Source: Spirosoma profusum (GTDB lineage: Bacteria; Bacteroidota; Bacteroidia; Cytophagales; Spirosomataceae). From it: a DNA stretch of 64,000 nucleotides. The stretch is taken from positions 124,001-188,000 of the forward strand of contig NZ_JACWZY010000002.1 of the NCBI RefSeq assembly GCF_014699005.1, given 5' to 3'. The notes beneath the pieces were generated by a model, which saw only the letters and a list, made by a program, of their open reading frames with translations, did not search any database and was not told the origin of the DNA. Numbering within the stretch: the first letter of the stretch is position 1; the number at the start of each line of letters is the position of its first letter. Below, in pieces: positions 35,245-42,999 of the stretch. The translations under genes were made by a program, and so were the position numbers.

Positions 35245-36561
35245 TTAAGCTGCTACGGCCTGAATAGGATTCGTCTGAACGTCCGTTGTTGCATCAGCAG
35301 CCCCTTTGCGTTTACCCCGGAATAGTAGGTGAAACCAGTCGCCAACGGTATCGAGCATCAATCGGCGGGAAGGCATGAAGTAATGGAAGAAAAACCAGCG
35401 CATAATCCAGGCGAGGGCGCCCGTAAACTGAACGCCGTACATCTCGGTAATGCCTTTGCCAAGCCCTAAACTAGCCGACTGACCTAAACCTCTGTAGGTA
35501 AATGGTTTCAGTTTTTTTCCTTTAACGGCTCTGGCAATATTGCGGCCAACGTATTCACCGTGTTTGATGGCCCACAACGCATTAGCCGGGCAAGCTATAC
35601 CTGTCTGATAATGTGCTACATGGCAGGCATCGCCACCACCCCAGACATTGGGTAAATTATCGACCTGCTGATACGCATTTGTATAGAGCCGCTGCAACGT
35701 ATCGCGGGGCATCGGTTCGGTCCCCGCCAGTGTAAACCGGCTTTGTCCAACCGTCGAGAGTACCAAACTGCTTTCCAGGAACGTACCGTCGCTTAGAAAA
35801 GCACCGTCAGACGTTACTTTCGTCAGTTTTGCGTTGTTGATTAACGCAATGCCATACTTCCGCATTGTTTTTTCAGTGTAACGTATCAGACGTTTATAAT
35901 CAGGTTGAAGTGCCGATAAAACCTGATTACCGCTATTAACCAGCCGGATTTGCGGCTGTAGGTTGCTCAGGCCCGGATACGATTTTTTCGCCAGATTGAC
36001 CCATTCGGCCAGATTGGTTACCAATTCGACGCCTGCAAATCCACCGCCAGCTACGGTAAAACTCAGCAACTGACGAGCCTGCTCCGGATCGGCCTGGGCG
36101 GCCTCTTTCACCAATTGGTGAAGTTTATTCCGGGTCCGCTGGAAGGCTTCCGGCGATTTTATCTGGTATCCATACGTGCGAATACCTTCGACGGCTTCAC
36201 TGTCAAATGAACCGATTCCCATCAGCAGATGATCGTAACGTAGCGTTTGCTGATCGCCATTTTTCGTACGGATATGCACAACCTGTGCGCTGTGGTCCAA
36301 CTTTTCGGCTTCGCCCAGAATCAGATTCGCTTTGGGCATAATTTCCGTTAATGGACTAAGGCGGTTGTGGTCCCGGATAATATCGGTCAGACTTTCGGCC
36401 GTCCAGCCATGGTAGAAATGATACGCGTGCGGGCAAATCACCGTAACGGTTACCTGACCATTGGCCATTTGCGAACGTAGCATGTTCGCCATCGTGCGAT
36501 ATGCCCAGACGGATACGTAGCCACCGCCAAGAAAAACAATCTGAGTAGGAGACGATTGCAT
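35245..36561 (-). CDS. NDH-2-like FAD/NAD(P)-dependent oxidoreductase
   Basis: 438 residues. An N-terminal FAD-binding Rossmann motif (VFLGGGYVSVWAYRTM) has Ser where the last Gly usually stands. The NAD(P)H motif is VAGGGFAGVELVTNLAEW near 170. NVWGGGDACHVAHY near 310 is the second FAD contact. The C-terminal part (GALAWIMRWFFFHYFMPSRR) resembles the amphipathic membrane-binding end of type II NADH dehydrogenases. It may feed electrons to quinone. It follows the acyl-ACP-reductase-like gene after 56 bases. Confidence 0.82.
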   Translation of the reverse strand: MQSSPTQIVFLGGGYVSVWAYRTMANMLRSQMANGQVTVTVICPHAYHFYHGWTAESLTDIIRDHNRLSPLTEIMPKANLILGEAEKLDHSAQVVHIRTKNGDQQTLRYDHLLMGIGSFDSEAVEGIRTYGYQIKSPEAFQRTRNKLHQLVKEAAQADPEQARQLLSFTVAGGGFAGVELVTNLAEWVNLAKKSYPGLSNLQPQIRLVNSGNQVLSALQPDYKRLIRYTEKTMRKYGIALINNAKLTKVTSDGAFLSDGTFLESSLVLSTVGQSRFTLAGTEPMPRDTLQRLYTNAYQQVDNLPNVWGGGDACHVAHYQTGIACPANALWAIKHGEYVGRNIARAVKGKKLKPFTYRGLGQSASLGLGKGITEMYGVQFTGALAWIMRWFFFHYFMPSRRLMLDTVGDWFHLLFRGKRKGAADATTDVQTNPIQAVAA

Positions 36562-36617
36562 AAAGAGATTAGGATAAGCCAGCTTTTGTTCGATATCGAC
36601 GTAGCAGGTAAACGATT

Positions 36618-37700
36618 TTATAGTTCGGCGAGTGATTCTCTGGAATTGTGGGTATACGTTGGTTGGGCAATACGTCGGCCAAAGCTATGGTCGGGTGCTA
36701 CGTCGAAGCCGAGGTGCGAAAACTGTTGCGAAACAGTACGGATATATTCGGCTTGTTCCAAAGTTGGATTTCCGATGCTGAAATTGCCTTCGTATCCAGC
36801 TTTGGCCAGCAGCATCGTTTCGGCCAGACAAGCGTATGAAAGTCCCCGTGGCAGACCGATGCCACGATTGTTGGTTTTCAAATGAGGAACGCTCACCAGG
36901 CCACCATCGATAATCGTTACGTCGGGCCGTTCGGTTAGCAGGCGCGGGTGCGTGTTACGTGGTTGCGTATCGTCCAGAACAACAGCGTTCGGTTTCAGAT
37001 GGCTTGACTGCAACAGACAATCCGACGCGCTGGTCAGCAATACGACGATATCAGCCCGTTTTACGTCGTCGATATGTTGGGAGGTGGTTGGCTTAACTTC
37101 GAAATTCGTTTCGGTCATTTCGCTGGCTAGATCAACTAACCGACGTTCGTTACGTGCCACTAACAGATACTCAGCCTCAGGATTATGTTTGGCGAGCAGT
37201 TTGCAAACCAGTGAACCAACGCTTCCGGTAGCACCTACTAACGCAACAACGGGGCGATAGGCGGGTGATTCGTCAATAAGTTGCGCAATTCGTTCGTGGG
37301 TAATTACGGCGGTGTAGGCGTTACCGTTCGTTACTGATAGATGCGGGTTGTTCTCTACCAGTTTGCCGCCCATCGTAATTGGTGAACTCAAGGCACCTAA
37401 GCCCATGATTTCTGCCCCTTTTGAAGCCGCCAGTTTTGCCGCCTGTTCTACCAGGGGCACCATTAGTTTTTGCTGTTCCAATAATTGACGACCTGAATAC
37501 GGTAACATAATAATATAACCTTCTGGCTCGGTGGCTCCGGGGGTTAGCGTTACGTCACTCCAGATGAACGGCGGGAGAGGGCGATTACGTAGCGCATACC
37601 GGTACACTGAGTCGGGAATCCAGCCCAGCGGTGCCGCCATGTGTTTAAGGTCTTTATTATAGTTACTGCGCAGGTGTACTAGAAAAGCAAATTTTTTCAT
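36618..37700 (-). CDS. Long-chain acyl-ACP reductase-like protein
   Basis: 360 residues, ATG start. The layout resembles cyanobacterial aldehyde-forming acyl-ACP reductase: an alpha/beta N-terminal half with GAEIMGLGALSSPITMGGKL and VTNGNAYTA, followed by a Rossmann NADPH site (VALVGATGSVGSLVCKLLA) near 182. The end part (VVLDDTQPRNTHPRLL, IDGGLVSVP, CLAETMLLA) also follows that family. The similarity is by pattern only, and other short-chain or shikimate-dehydrogenase-like roles remain possible. A fatty aldehyde or related lipid product is plausible (inference). It probably forms an operon with the NDH-2-like gene. Confidence 0.65.
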   Translation of the reverse strand: MKKFAFLVHLRSNYNKDLKHMAAPLGWIPDSVYRYALRNRPLPPFIWSDVTLTPGATEPEGYIIMLPYSGRQLLEQQKLMVPLVEQAAKLAASKGAEIMGLGALSSPITMGGKLVENNPHLSVTNGNAYTAVITHERIAQLIDESPAYRPVVALVGATGSVGSLVCKLLAKHNPEAEYLLVARNERRLVDLASEMTETNFEVKPTTSQHIDDVKRADIVVLLTSASDCLLQSSHLKPNAVVLDDTQPRNTHPRLLTERPDVTIIDGGLVSVPHLKTNNRGIGLPRGLSYACLAETMLLAKAGYEGNFSIGNPTLEQAEYIRTVSQQFSHLGFDVAPDHSFGRRIAQPTYTHNSRESLAEL

Positions 37701-37876
37701 GGTTTAAATTGGTAGAAGGTTGTAATGGTAATTGGACGTAACAACTGGCAAGCGAACTAAAAAGGAGACATTTCCTGAGCAGTCGAGTTTGTGCAATAGT
37801 CGATCACACAACTTTGTTCTGTGCTGGTCAGAAAACCTTTACAAAGTTGGCTTACTACGTCGATAGGGAGTTATCA

Positions 37877-37910
37877 CGGATGTTCCAAATACTATAACGA
37901 ATGTTCCAAC
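37877..37910. promoter_or_regulatory. Direct repeat CGRATGTTCCAA, 21-base period
   Basis: CGGATGTTCCAA (37877-37888) recurs as CGAATGTTCCAA (37898-37909), exactly 21 bases apart, about two helical turns. Such spacing is typical of AraC-type or LytTR-type dimer sites. It lies about 170 bases upstream of the acyl-ACP-reductase-like gene, in the gap just after the HTCS gene. Confidence 0.5.
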
Positions 37911-37949
37911 TTTAAGAAAAGCGGTTTAAAAAGGCAGAAAAGCGTCTAA

Positions 37950-40900
37950 TCAGGCTTGAGTGGCAAATTCGCGGGGTGTTGTCTGGTAAACTTCCCGGAA
38001 GCATTTTGTGAAGTAGGCGGGACTATCGAAACCCACCTGATAGGCGGTATCGGTAACGGTAATACCAGAACGTAGTAGTTGCGTAGCCCGTTTTAATCGG
38101 TACTGACGTAGCAGATCATTGGCCGATAAACCCGTCAACGCCTTTACTTTTCGGAACAGGTTCGTGCGGCTCATTCCGAGTTCAGCCATCATAATGTCGA
38201 CTCCGAAAGTAACGTCGCTCAGATGGTTGTCGATGATGCCGTAAAGTTGTGTCAGGAAAGGATCGGTCAGTTCGGGAACAGCTTGAGCGGCAGAGGGATC
38301 TGGGTTGTTCAGGTTGATACGTACCCATTCGCGCATCCGTTGTCGGGTGGTCAACTGATTGTGCACGCGCAGTTGGAGTTCCTGCACCTGAAACGGCTTG
38401 GTCAGGTAATCATCAGCGCCTAAAAGCAGCCCTTCCGTCCGGTTCGTAGGCGACGATTTTGCTGTAAGCATAATAACCGGAATATGGCTGGTTTGCAGGT
38501 CTGTTTTGAGTTTGCTGCATAAAGTGAATCCGTCCATTTCGGGCATCATTACGTCCGAAATAATCAGGTCGGGCAAATGTTCGATGGCCTGTTCAAGTCC
38601 GTCGCGCCCGTTGACCGCCCGGCGAATCCGGTAATGACTGGGCAGGCTTTCAGCGATGAAGTGAGCCAGATCGTTGTTATCTTCCACAATCAGCACACGC
38701 GGTACGTATTGCTCATCGGCCACCGCCCATGCCTGATCATCCGTTTCAATTCGGGAAGGCAACGTAGCGTCAACCGTTTTCTCGGACGTAGCCGCCTGCC
38801 GATACGGGAGTTCCACAAAAAAGGTGGTGCCTTCGTTCACCCGGCTCTCGACCGTAATGATACCTTTCTGAAGCTGCACCAGTTCTTTCACCAACGCCAG
38901 CCCAATACCAGTGCCCGTCTGACCGGGCATGGCAGCATACGCATTGTCGGCTTGATAAAAGCGATCGAAAATATGGGGCAGATTTTGCTCGGGAATACCA
39001 ATACCCGTGTCAGCAATCGTCAGTTTGATACGTTCAGACGTAGTGGTTAAGGTTACTGTGATAGTACCATTTTTTGTGAATTTGAGGGCGTTGGCCGTGA
39101 GGTTATAAACGATACGTTCCAGCTTTTCGGCATCGAAATAATAGTTGCCTTCGACCTCCGAATGGAACGCCAGCGCAATTCCCTGTTCGGCGGCCTGGTC
39201 GATCAGCGGCTGAAGCCAGCCCTTGATGCAATCTGTTACGTTGCCAACCGACTCCTGAACAGGCATCACACTGGCTTCCAGCTTCGACAAATCCAGCAAT
39301 TGGTTAATGAGACGTAGTAAATGCTGGGCGTTCTGTTCGATACTTAGCAGTCGGCGCTGATTTTTGGGCGTTGGGTTTTCGCTGGCCATTTGCTCGGTGG
39401 GAGCCAGAATCAGTGTTAGTGGTGTACGGAATTCGTGCGAAATGTTGGCGAAGAATCGCGTTTTCATATCGTTAGTGGCTCGTAACTGCTCCGTTTCTTT
39501 ATGCTTCAACTCCACTTCCCGCTGTTGTAGTAAAACCCATTGACGAAGTTTGATTCGATTTACAGATGCCCTTATTACGCCGAAAATGACACCTCCAATT
39601 ACCAGAACATAAGCAATATACGCCCACCAGGTAGCCCAGAAGGGCGGTTCGATGTCAATCGTAAGCGTACGAACCTGCGGACTCCACACTCCCGACGTAT
39701 TGGCGACATTGAGACGTAGTGTGTAATGACCGGGGCGCAGACCGGTGTAAACGGCTATGGGTCTATCCGTTTCGGTCCAGGAATTTTCGAGTCCTTCCAA
39801 CTGGTAACGGTACCGAATCTTGTTCCGCCGATTGTACTGCATAGCCGCAAACTGAACTGTCACGAAGTTTTTGTCATAGGGCAACGTAAGCTTATCCAAT
39901 GTCTGGACGGGCGCTTCGCTCGACGGCATGGGCTGGTTATTGATTTGAATGTTGGTGATCTGAACGGTTGGCTGATACGTATCTTCCCGCAGATTACCCG
40001 GATCGAACGACGTAATACCTTCCAGACCACCCATAAAAATGCGTCCAGTAGGTAGTTGAAGGAAATGGTGTCGATTGAATTCATCGCCCGCCAGCCCGTC
40101 TTCGCGGGTGTAGATACGTGTCTTGAACGTCCGCCGATCCATTTGTCCAAGTCCCTGATTGGTGGCTACCCAAAGATTGCCCTGTCGGTCGGGAATGGCG
40201 GCATAGATTACGTTGTTGGGCAAACCATCGGCTGTTGTCAGGCGTCTGCTACGTCCCGTTCGTTTATCAAAGCGACACAATCCTCCGCCGAACGTACCAA
40301 TCCAGAGAATCGTTGAATCGGCCGGATCAGCAGACAAACAGAACAGATGGTCGTTACTAATTGAGAATGGCTCTGTCGGATTATGCACGTACCGGCGAAT
40401 AGCACCTGTTGCCCGATCGATTCGGTAAAGACCATGATCCTTGGAAGCAATCCAAAGAGCCTGTCCGTCAACCGCTATGTCTTCAATGACTTCTACAGTC
40501 GAAATTTTCCGGATGGAATGTGGAAATCGTATCCACTGCTTCTGCTGTTCATTGTACCATAAAACCGTCGAATCATAAACCGCCCAGACCTTTCCCTGTG
40601 AGTCGGTCGCCATCGGCACGGGCAAGTTTGACGACGTGGTCGACATATATACCGGAAATGGAATTTGACTAAGCTCGCGGGTTGTTAGATCGAGCCGGTA
40701 AAAGGGTGAGGTTCGAATATTGAACCAGAGTTTTCCGCTGCCATCAGTCGTATACCGAAACAGATACGACCAATCGCCGGGCAGCTTAGGAATAGTTGCT
40801 GGGGATAAATTGAGGTCACGAATCAGTAAATCCCAATAAAATGAGGTATGATACGGCGTTGCGGTAAAAGCTCCAGCGCGAAGGTTGTACTTTAGCACAC

Positions 40901-41930
40901 CGCCCCCATTGGTTCCGACCCAGAGTACGTCTGACCGATCGATTAATAGACTCTGGCTATGAAGATCATGGGGCAACCGCGTTGCTTCTTTTAACCCGTC
41001 CTGCGTGGTGTAGCGATATAAAATATTGCCCTGGGAAAGAAAAACGGGCTGTTGGCGGTCGGATAGCATTGGCCCCCACTGCCACCACTCTTCTTTCACC
41101 GGCAACGGATAAGCCTGGCGAACCTGGGCGGTTTTGGGATCAAACTGCATGACATAGGCATTTGATCGGAGCAAAAGGTCACCACTAGGCAGCTGTTTCA
41201 GTTCTTTCAGCTTGTTATCAAGCACCGATGATGTTTGCCCCGCACGAGGATGATACCGGGTGACGGCACCTGTTTGTCGGTTCAGGCGATCAAGGCTGGA
41301 GCCGGTAACTACCCAGAAAATATTCTTCTCTGCCTGGTCCTGAATAACCGAGCGGACTGTGTCGCTGGACAGACCCTTGCCAACTGTTTGGTACTGATAG
41401 CGCTTGATTTGCTTTTTCGCAAAATCCAGACTCGCCAGCCCTTGCCCACGGAGGCAGAGCCATAGCAAATTCTGCGAATCGAGATAAATATTATCGGGTG
41501 GAATCAAACCAATTTTCTCTCGATAGAACGGTTGGCGTGATACGTTAATAAACGCTTCCTGAGCCGGGTCGAACAGGTCCAGATCACCCGTTTCACTAAT
41601 GAGCCATATTTTGCCCTGATGATCGAGAACCATTTTGACTATCTCCGAAGAAGTTAGCGAAGGGCTGCCATCCGTTGAGGGCTGAAAGACTTTGAACGTA
41701 TTACCATCGTATCGACAAAGGCCGTCGCGCGTGGCCATCCAGATAAATCCCTGATTGTCCTGAATGATCGACGGTACGAATGCCTGAGGAAGCCCCTGCT
41801 GACTGGTAATGATTTCAGGAGCAGGTAAGTTCTGAGCCGCTACGTATGCCGGCCCAATGACTACCATAATCCAGGCCCGACTCACTAACAATCGTAAAGT
41901 CAGGAAAAGCGCAGACCAGTTGGTTTTCAT
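37950..41930 (-). CDS. Hybrid two-component system regulator (HTCS)
   Basis: 1326 residues from the ATG at 41930; the longer frame opens with TTG. The periplasmic sensor has about a dozen propeller-type repeats (for example GFIWMATRDGLCRYDG, LWVATNQGLGQMD) and a Y_Y_Y domain (about 690-750), then one transmembrane segment. The kinase follows with H-box ISHEFRTPLT, N-box NLTANALKF and G-boxes ADTGIGIP and GTGIGLALV. A receiver domain carries IISDVMMPEMDG as the phospho-acceptor site. The C-terminal AraC helix-turn-helix covers the last 100 residues. HTCS proteins usually sense oligosaccharides and control adjacent uptake loci, but no SusCD pair is adjacent here. Confidence 0.95.
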   Translation of the reverse strand: MKTNWSALFLTLRLLVSRAWIMVVIGPAYVAAQNLPAPEIITSQQGLPQAFVPSIIQDNQGFIWMATRDGLCRYDGNTFKVFQPSTDGSPSLTSSEIVKMVLDHQGKIWLISETGDLDLFDPAQEAFINVSRQPFYREKIGLIPPDNIYLDSQNLLWLCLRGQGLASLDFAKKQIKRYQYQTVGKGLSSDTVRSVIQDQAEKNIFWVVTGSSLDRLNRQTGAVTRYHPRAGQTSSVLDNKLKELKQLPSGDLLLRSNAYVMQFDPKTAQVRQAYPLPVKEEWWQWGPMLSDRQQPVFLSQGNILYRYTTQDGLKEATRLPHDLHSQSLLIDRSDVLWVGTNGGGVLKYNLRAGAFTATPYHTSFYWDLLIRDLNLSPATIPKLPGDWSYLFRYTTDGSGKLWFNIRTSPFYRLDLTTRELSQIPFPVYMSTTSSNLPVPMATDSQGKVWAVYDSTVLWYNEQQKQWIRFPHSIRKISTVEVIEDIAVDGQALWIASKDHGLYRIDRATGAIRRYVHNPTEPFSISNDHLFCLSADPADSTILWIGTFGGGLCRFDKRTGRSRRLTTADGLPNNVIYAAIPDRQGNLWVATNQGLGQMDRRTFKTRIYTREDGLAGDEFNRHHFLQLPTGRIFMGGLEGITSFDPGNLREDTYQPTVQITNIQINNQPMPSSEAPVQTLDKLTLPYDKNFVTVQFAAMQYNRRNKIRYRYQLEGLENSWTETDRPIAVYTGLRPGHYTLRLNVANTSGVWSPQVRTLTIDIEPPFWATWWAYIAYVLVIGGVIFGVIRASVNRIKLRQWVLLQQREVELKHKETEQLRATNDMKTRFFANISHEFRTPLTLILAPTEQMASENPTPKNQRRLLSIEQNAQHLLRLINQLLDLSKLEASVMPVQESVGNVTDCIKGWLQPLIDQAAEQGIALAFHSEVEGNYYFDAEKLERIVYNLTANALKFTKNGTITVTLTTTSERIKLTIADTGIGIPEQNLPHIFDRFYQADNAYAAMPGQTGTGIGLALVKELVQLQKGIITVESRVNEGTTFFVELPYRQAATSEKTVDATLPSRIETDDQAWAVADEQYVPRVLIVEDNNDLAHFIAESLPSHYRIRRAVNGRDGLEQAIEHLPDLIISDVMMPEMDGFTLCSKLKTDLQTSHIPVIMLTAKSSPTNRTEGLLLGADDYLTKPFQVQELQLRVHNQLTTRQRMREWVRINLNNPDPSAAQAVPELTDPFLTQLYGIIDNHLSDVTFGVDIMMAELGMSRTNLFRKVKALTGLSANDLLRQYRLKRATQLLRSGITVTDTAYQVGFDSPAYFTKCFREVYQTTPREFATQA

Positions 41931-42253
41931 AGGTCCGACAGGTAACTGATACAAAGGGATATTTATTGGTGGAAAGACCGCTCAATATACAATTCTAATA
42001 GGGGAGGTGAAAAAACGTTTAGCGAATGGTATAGTACTATAAACTTCTGGTTTATATAGTGATACGTTAGTTAATATTTATGCAATTTGCTTTGCAATGT
42101 GACTCCCAATACGTGCGTAGTTGGAATCGTACTCATTGCTTAGTTTTCGGGGTGTTGCAAGTCATTATAATAAGTATTGTTCCTTCAGAATAAGGAGACT
42201 TACCAGCCAACTGTGCTTTATACAAATTAGATTCTACCGAAACGTCTGATCGC
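41931..42253. promoter_or_regulatory. Divergent intergenic region between HTCS and the DUF1080 gene
   Basis: 323 bases, AT-rich. A 12-base palindrome TATAGTACTATA lies at 42030-42041. It overlaps a second dyad, ACTATAAAC-5-GTTTATATAGT. Neither a gene nor a clear -7/-33 pair is visible. Confidence 0.45.
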
Positions 42254-42928
42254 ATGAACGCAAACCGGAAGCCTTCTTTCTCTGAATCGAACGTAGCAAA
42301 ACGGCTGCTGACACTGGTATTTCTTCTTGGTGCCCAAATCTCTGTTTTTGCTCAGTCGGGGAAAACAGTGTCGTTATTTGATGGCAAAACCCTGACCGGC
42401 TGGAAAACTGTTGACCCTGCTCATGCTAGTTTATGGTTCGTAAAAGATAGCGTAATACGTAGCGGTGACGGTGTAAAGAAAATACCGGAGAATACGTATC
42501 TGCATACGGTAAAAGAATACGGCGATTTCGAGTTCCGCTGTCTATTCCGACTGTCTGGCGACCCAAAAACCGGGATGATAAATAGTGGTATTCAATATCG
42601 TTCGATTCTTGAAGGAAAGAAAATCATTGGTTATCAGGCCGATATAGGTAATGGCTTTTGGGGCGATATTTACGACGAACATCGCCGGGAGAAGCTGGTT
42701 GGTGGCGATTTGAGCGTCCTCAGGAAGATTCTAAAAGAAGATGGCTGGAACAGCTACATTATCCGCTGCAAAGGCAATCGGCACGAATTGTATATAAACG
42801 GCATCAAAACCGCCGATTATATAGAGCAGGACAGCAAGATTCCGAACAAAGGTGTTATTGCCGTTCAGATTCACAGCGGGGGCGTAGCGCAGGTCGAATT
42901 CAGAGATTTGACCATAACCGAACTGTAA
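42254..42928 (+). CDS. Secreted DUF1080 (3-keto-disaccharide hydrolase-type) protein
   Basis: 224 residues with a signal peptide ending SVFAQ. The DUF1080 concanavalin-like fold is clear: VSLFDGKTLTGWKTVD near the front, FEFRCLFRLSGDPKTG in the middle, ELYINGIKTADY and GVIAVQIHSGG near the end. DUF1080 members include 3-keto-glycoside hydrolases that cut oxidised disaccharides. It is the first of three plus-strand genes encoding exported proteins, two of them related to PVC-type families. Its neighbour is a dehydrogenase-like propeller protein, which suggests sugar oxidation followed by cleavage (inference). Confidence 0.87.
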   Translation: MNANRKPSFSESNVAKRLLTLVFLLGAQISVFAQSGKTVSLFDGKTLTGWKTVDPAHASLWFVKDSVIRSGDGVKKIPENTYLHTVKEYGDFEFRCLFRLSGDPKTGMINSGIQYRSILEGKKIIGYQADIGNGFWGDIYDEHRREKLVGGDLSVLRKILKEDGWNSYIIRCKGNRHELYINGIKTADYIEQDSKIPNKGVIAVQIHSGGVAQVEFRDLTITEL

Positions 42929-42999
42929 AACGGATTTGTAAACGTAACACTCCAAACGTAGCATTATTGATTCCGAAATAGCTTTATTCCTAAATTGTA

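Noticed and set aside
38577..39050. 157-codon antisense frame inside the HTCS gene, and similar frames at 48717-49208 and 1649-2044
   Set aside because: All are shadows of strong coding regions on the other strand.
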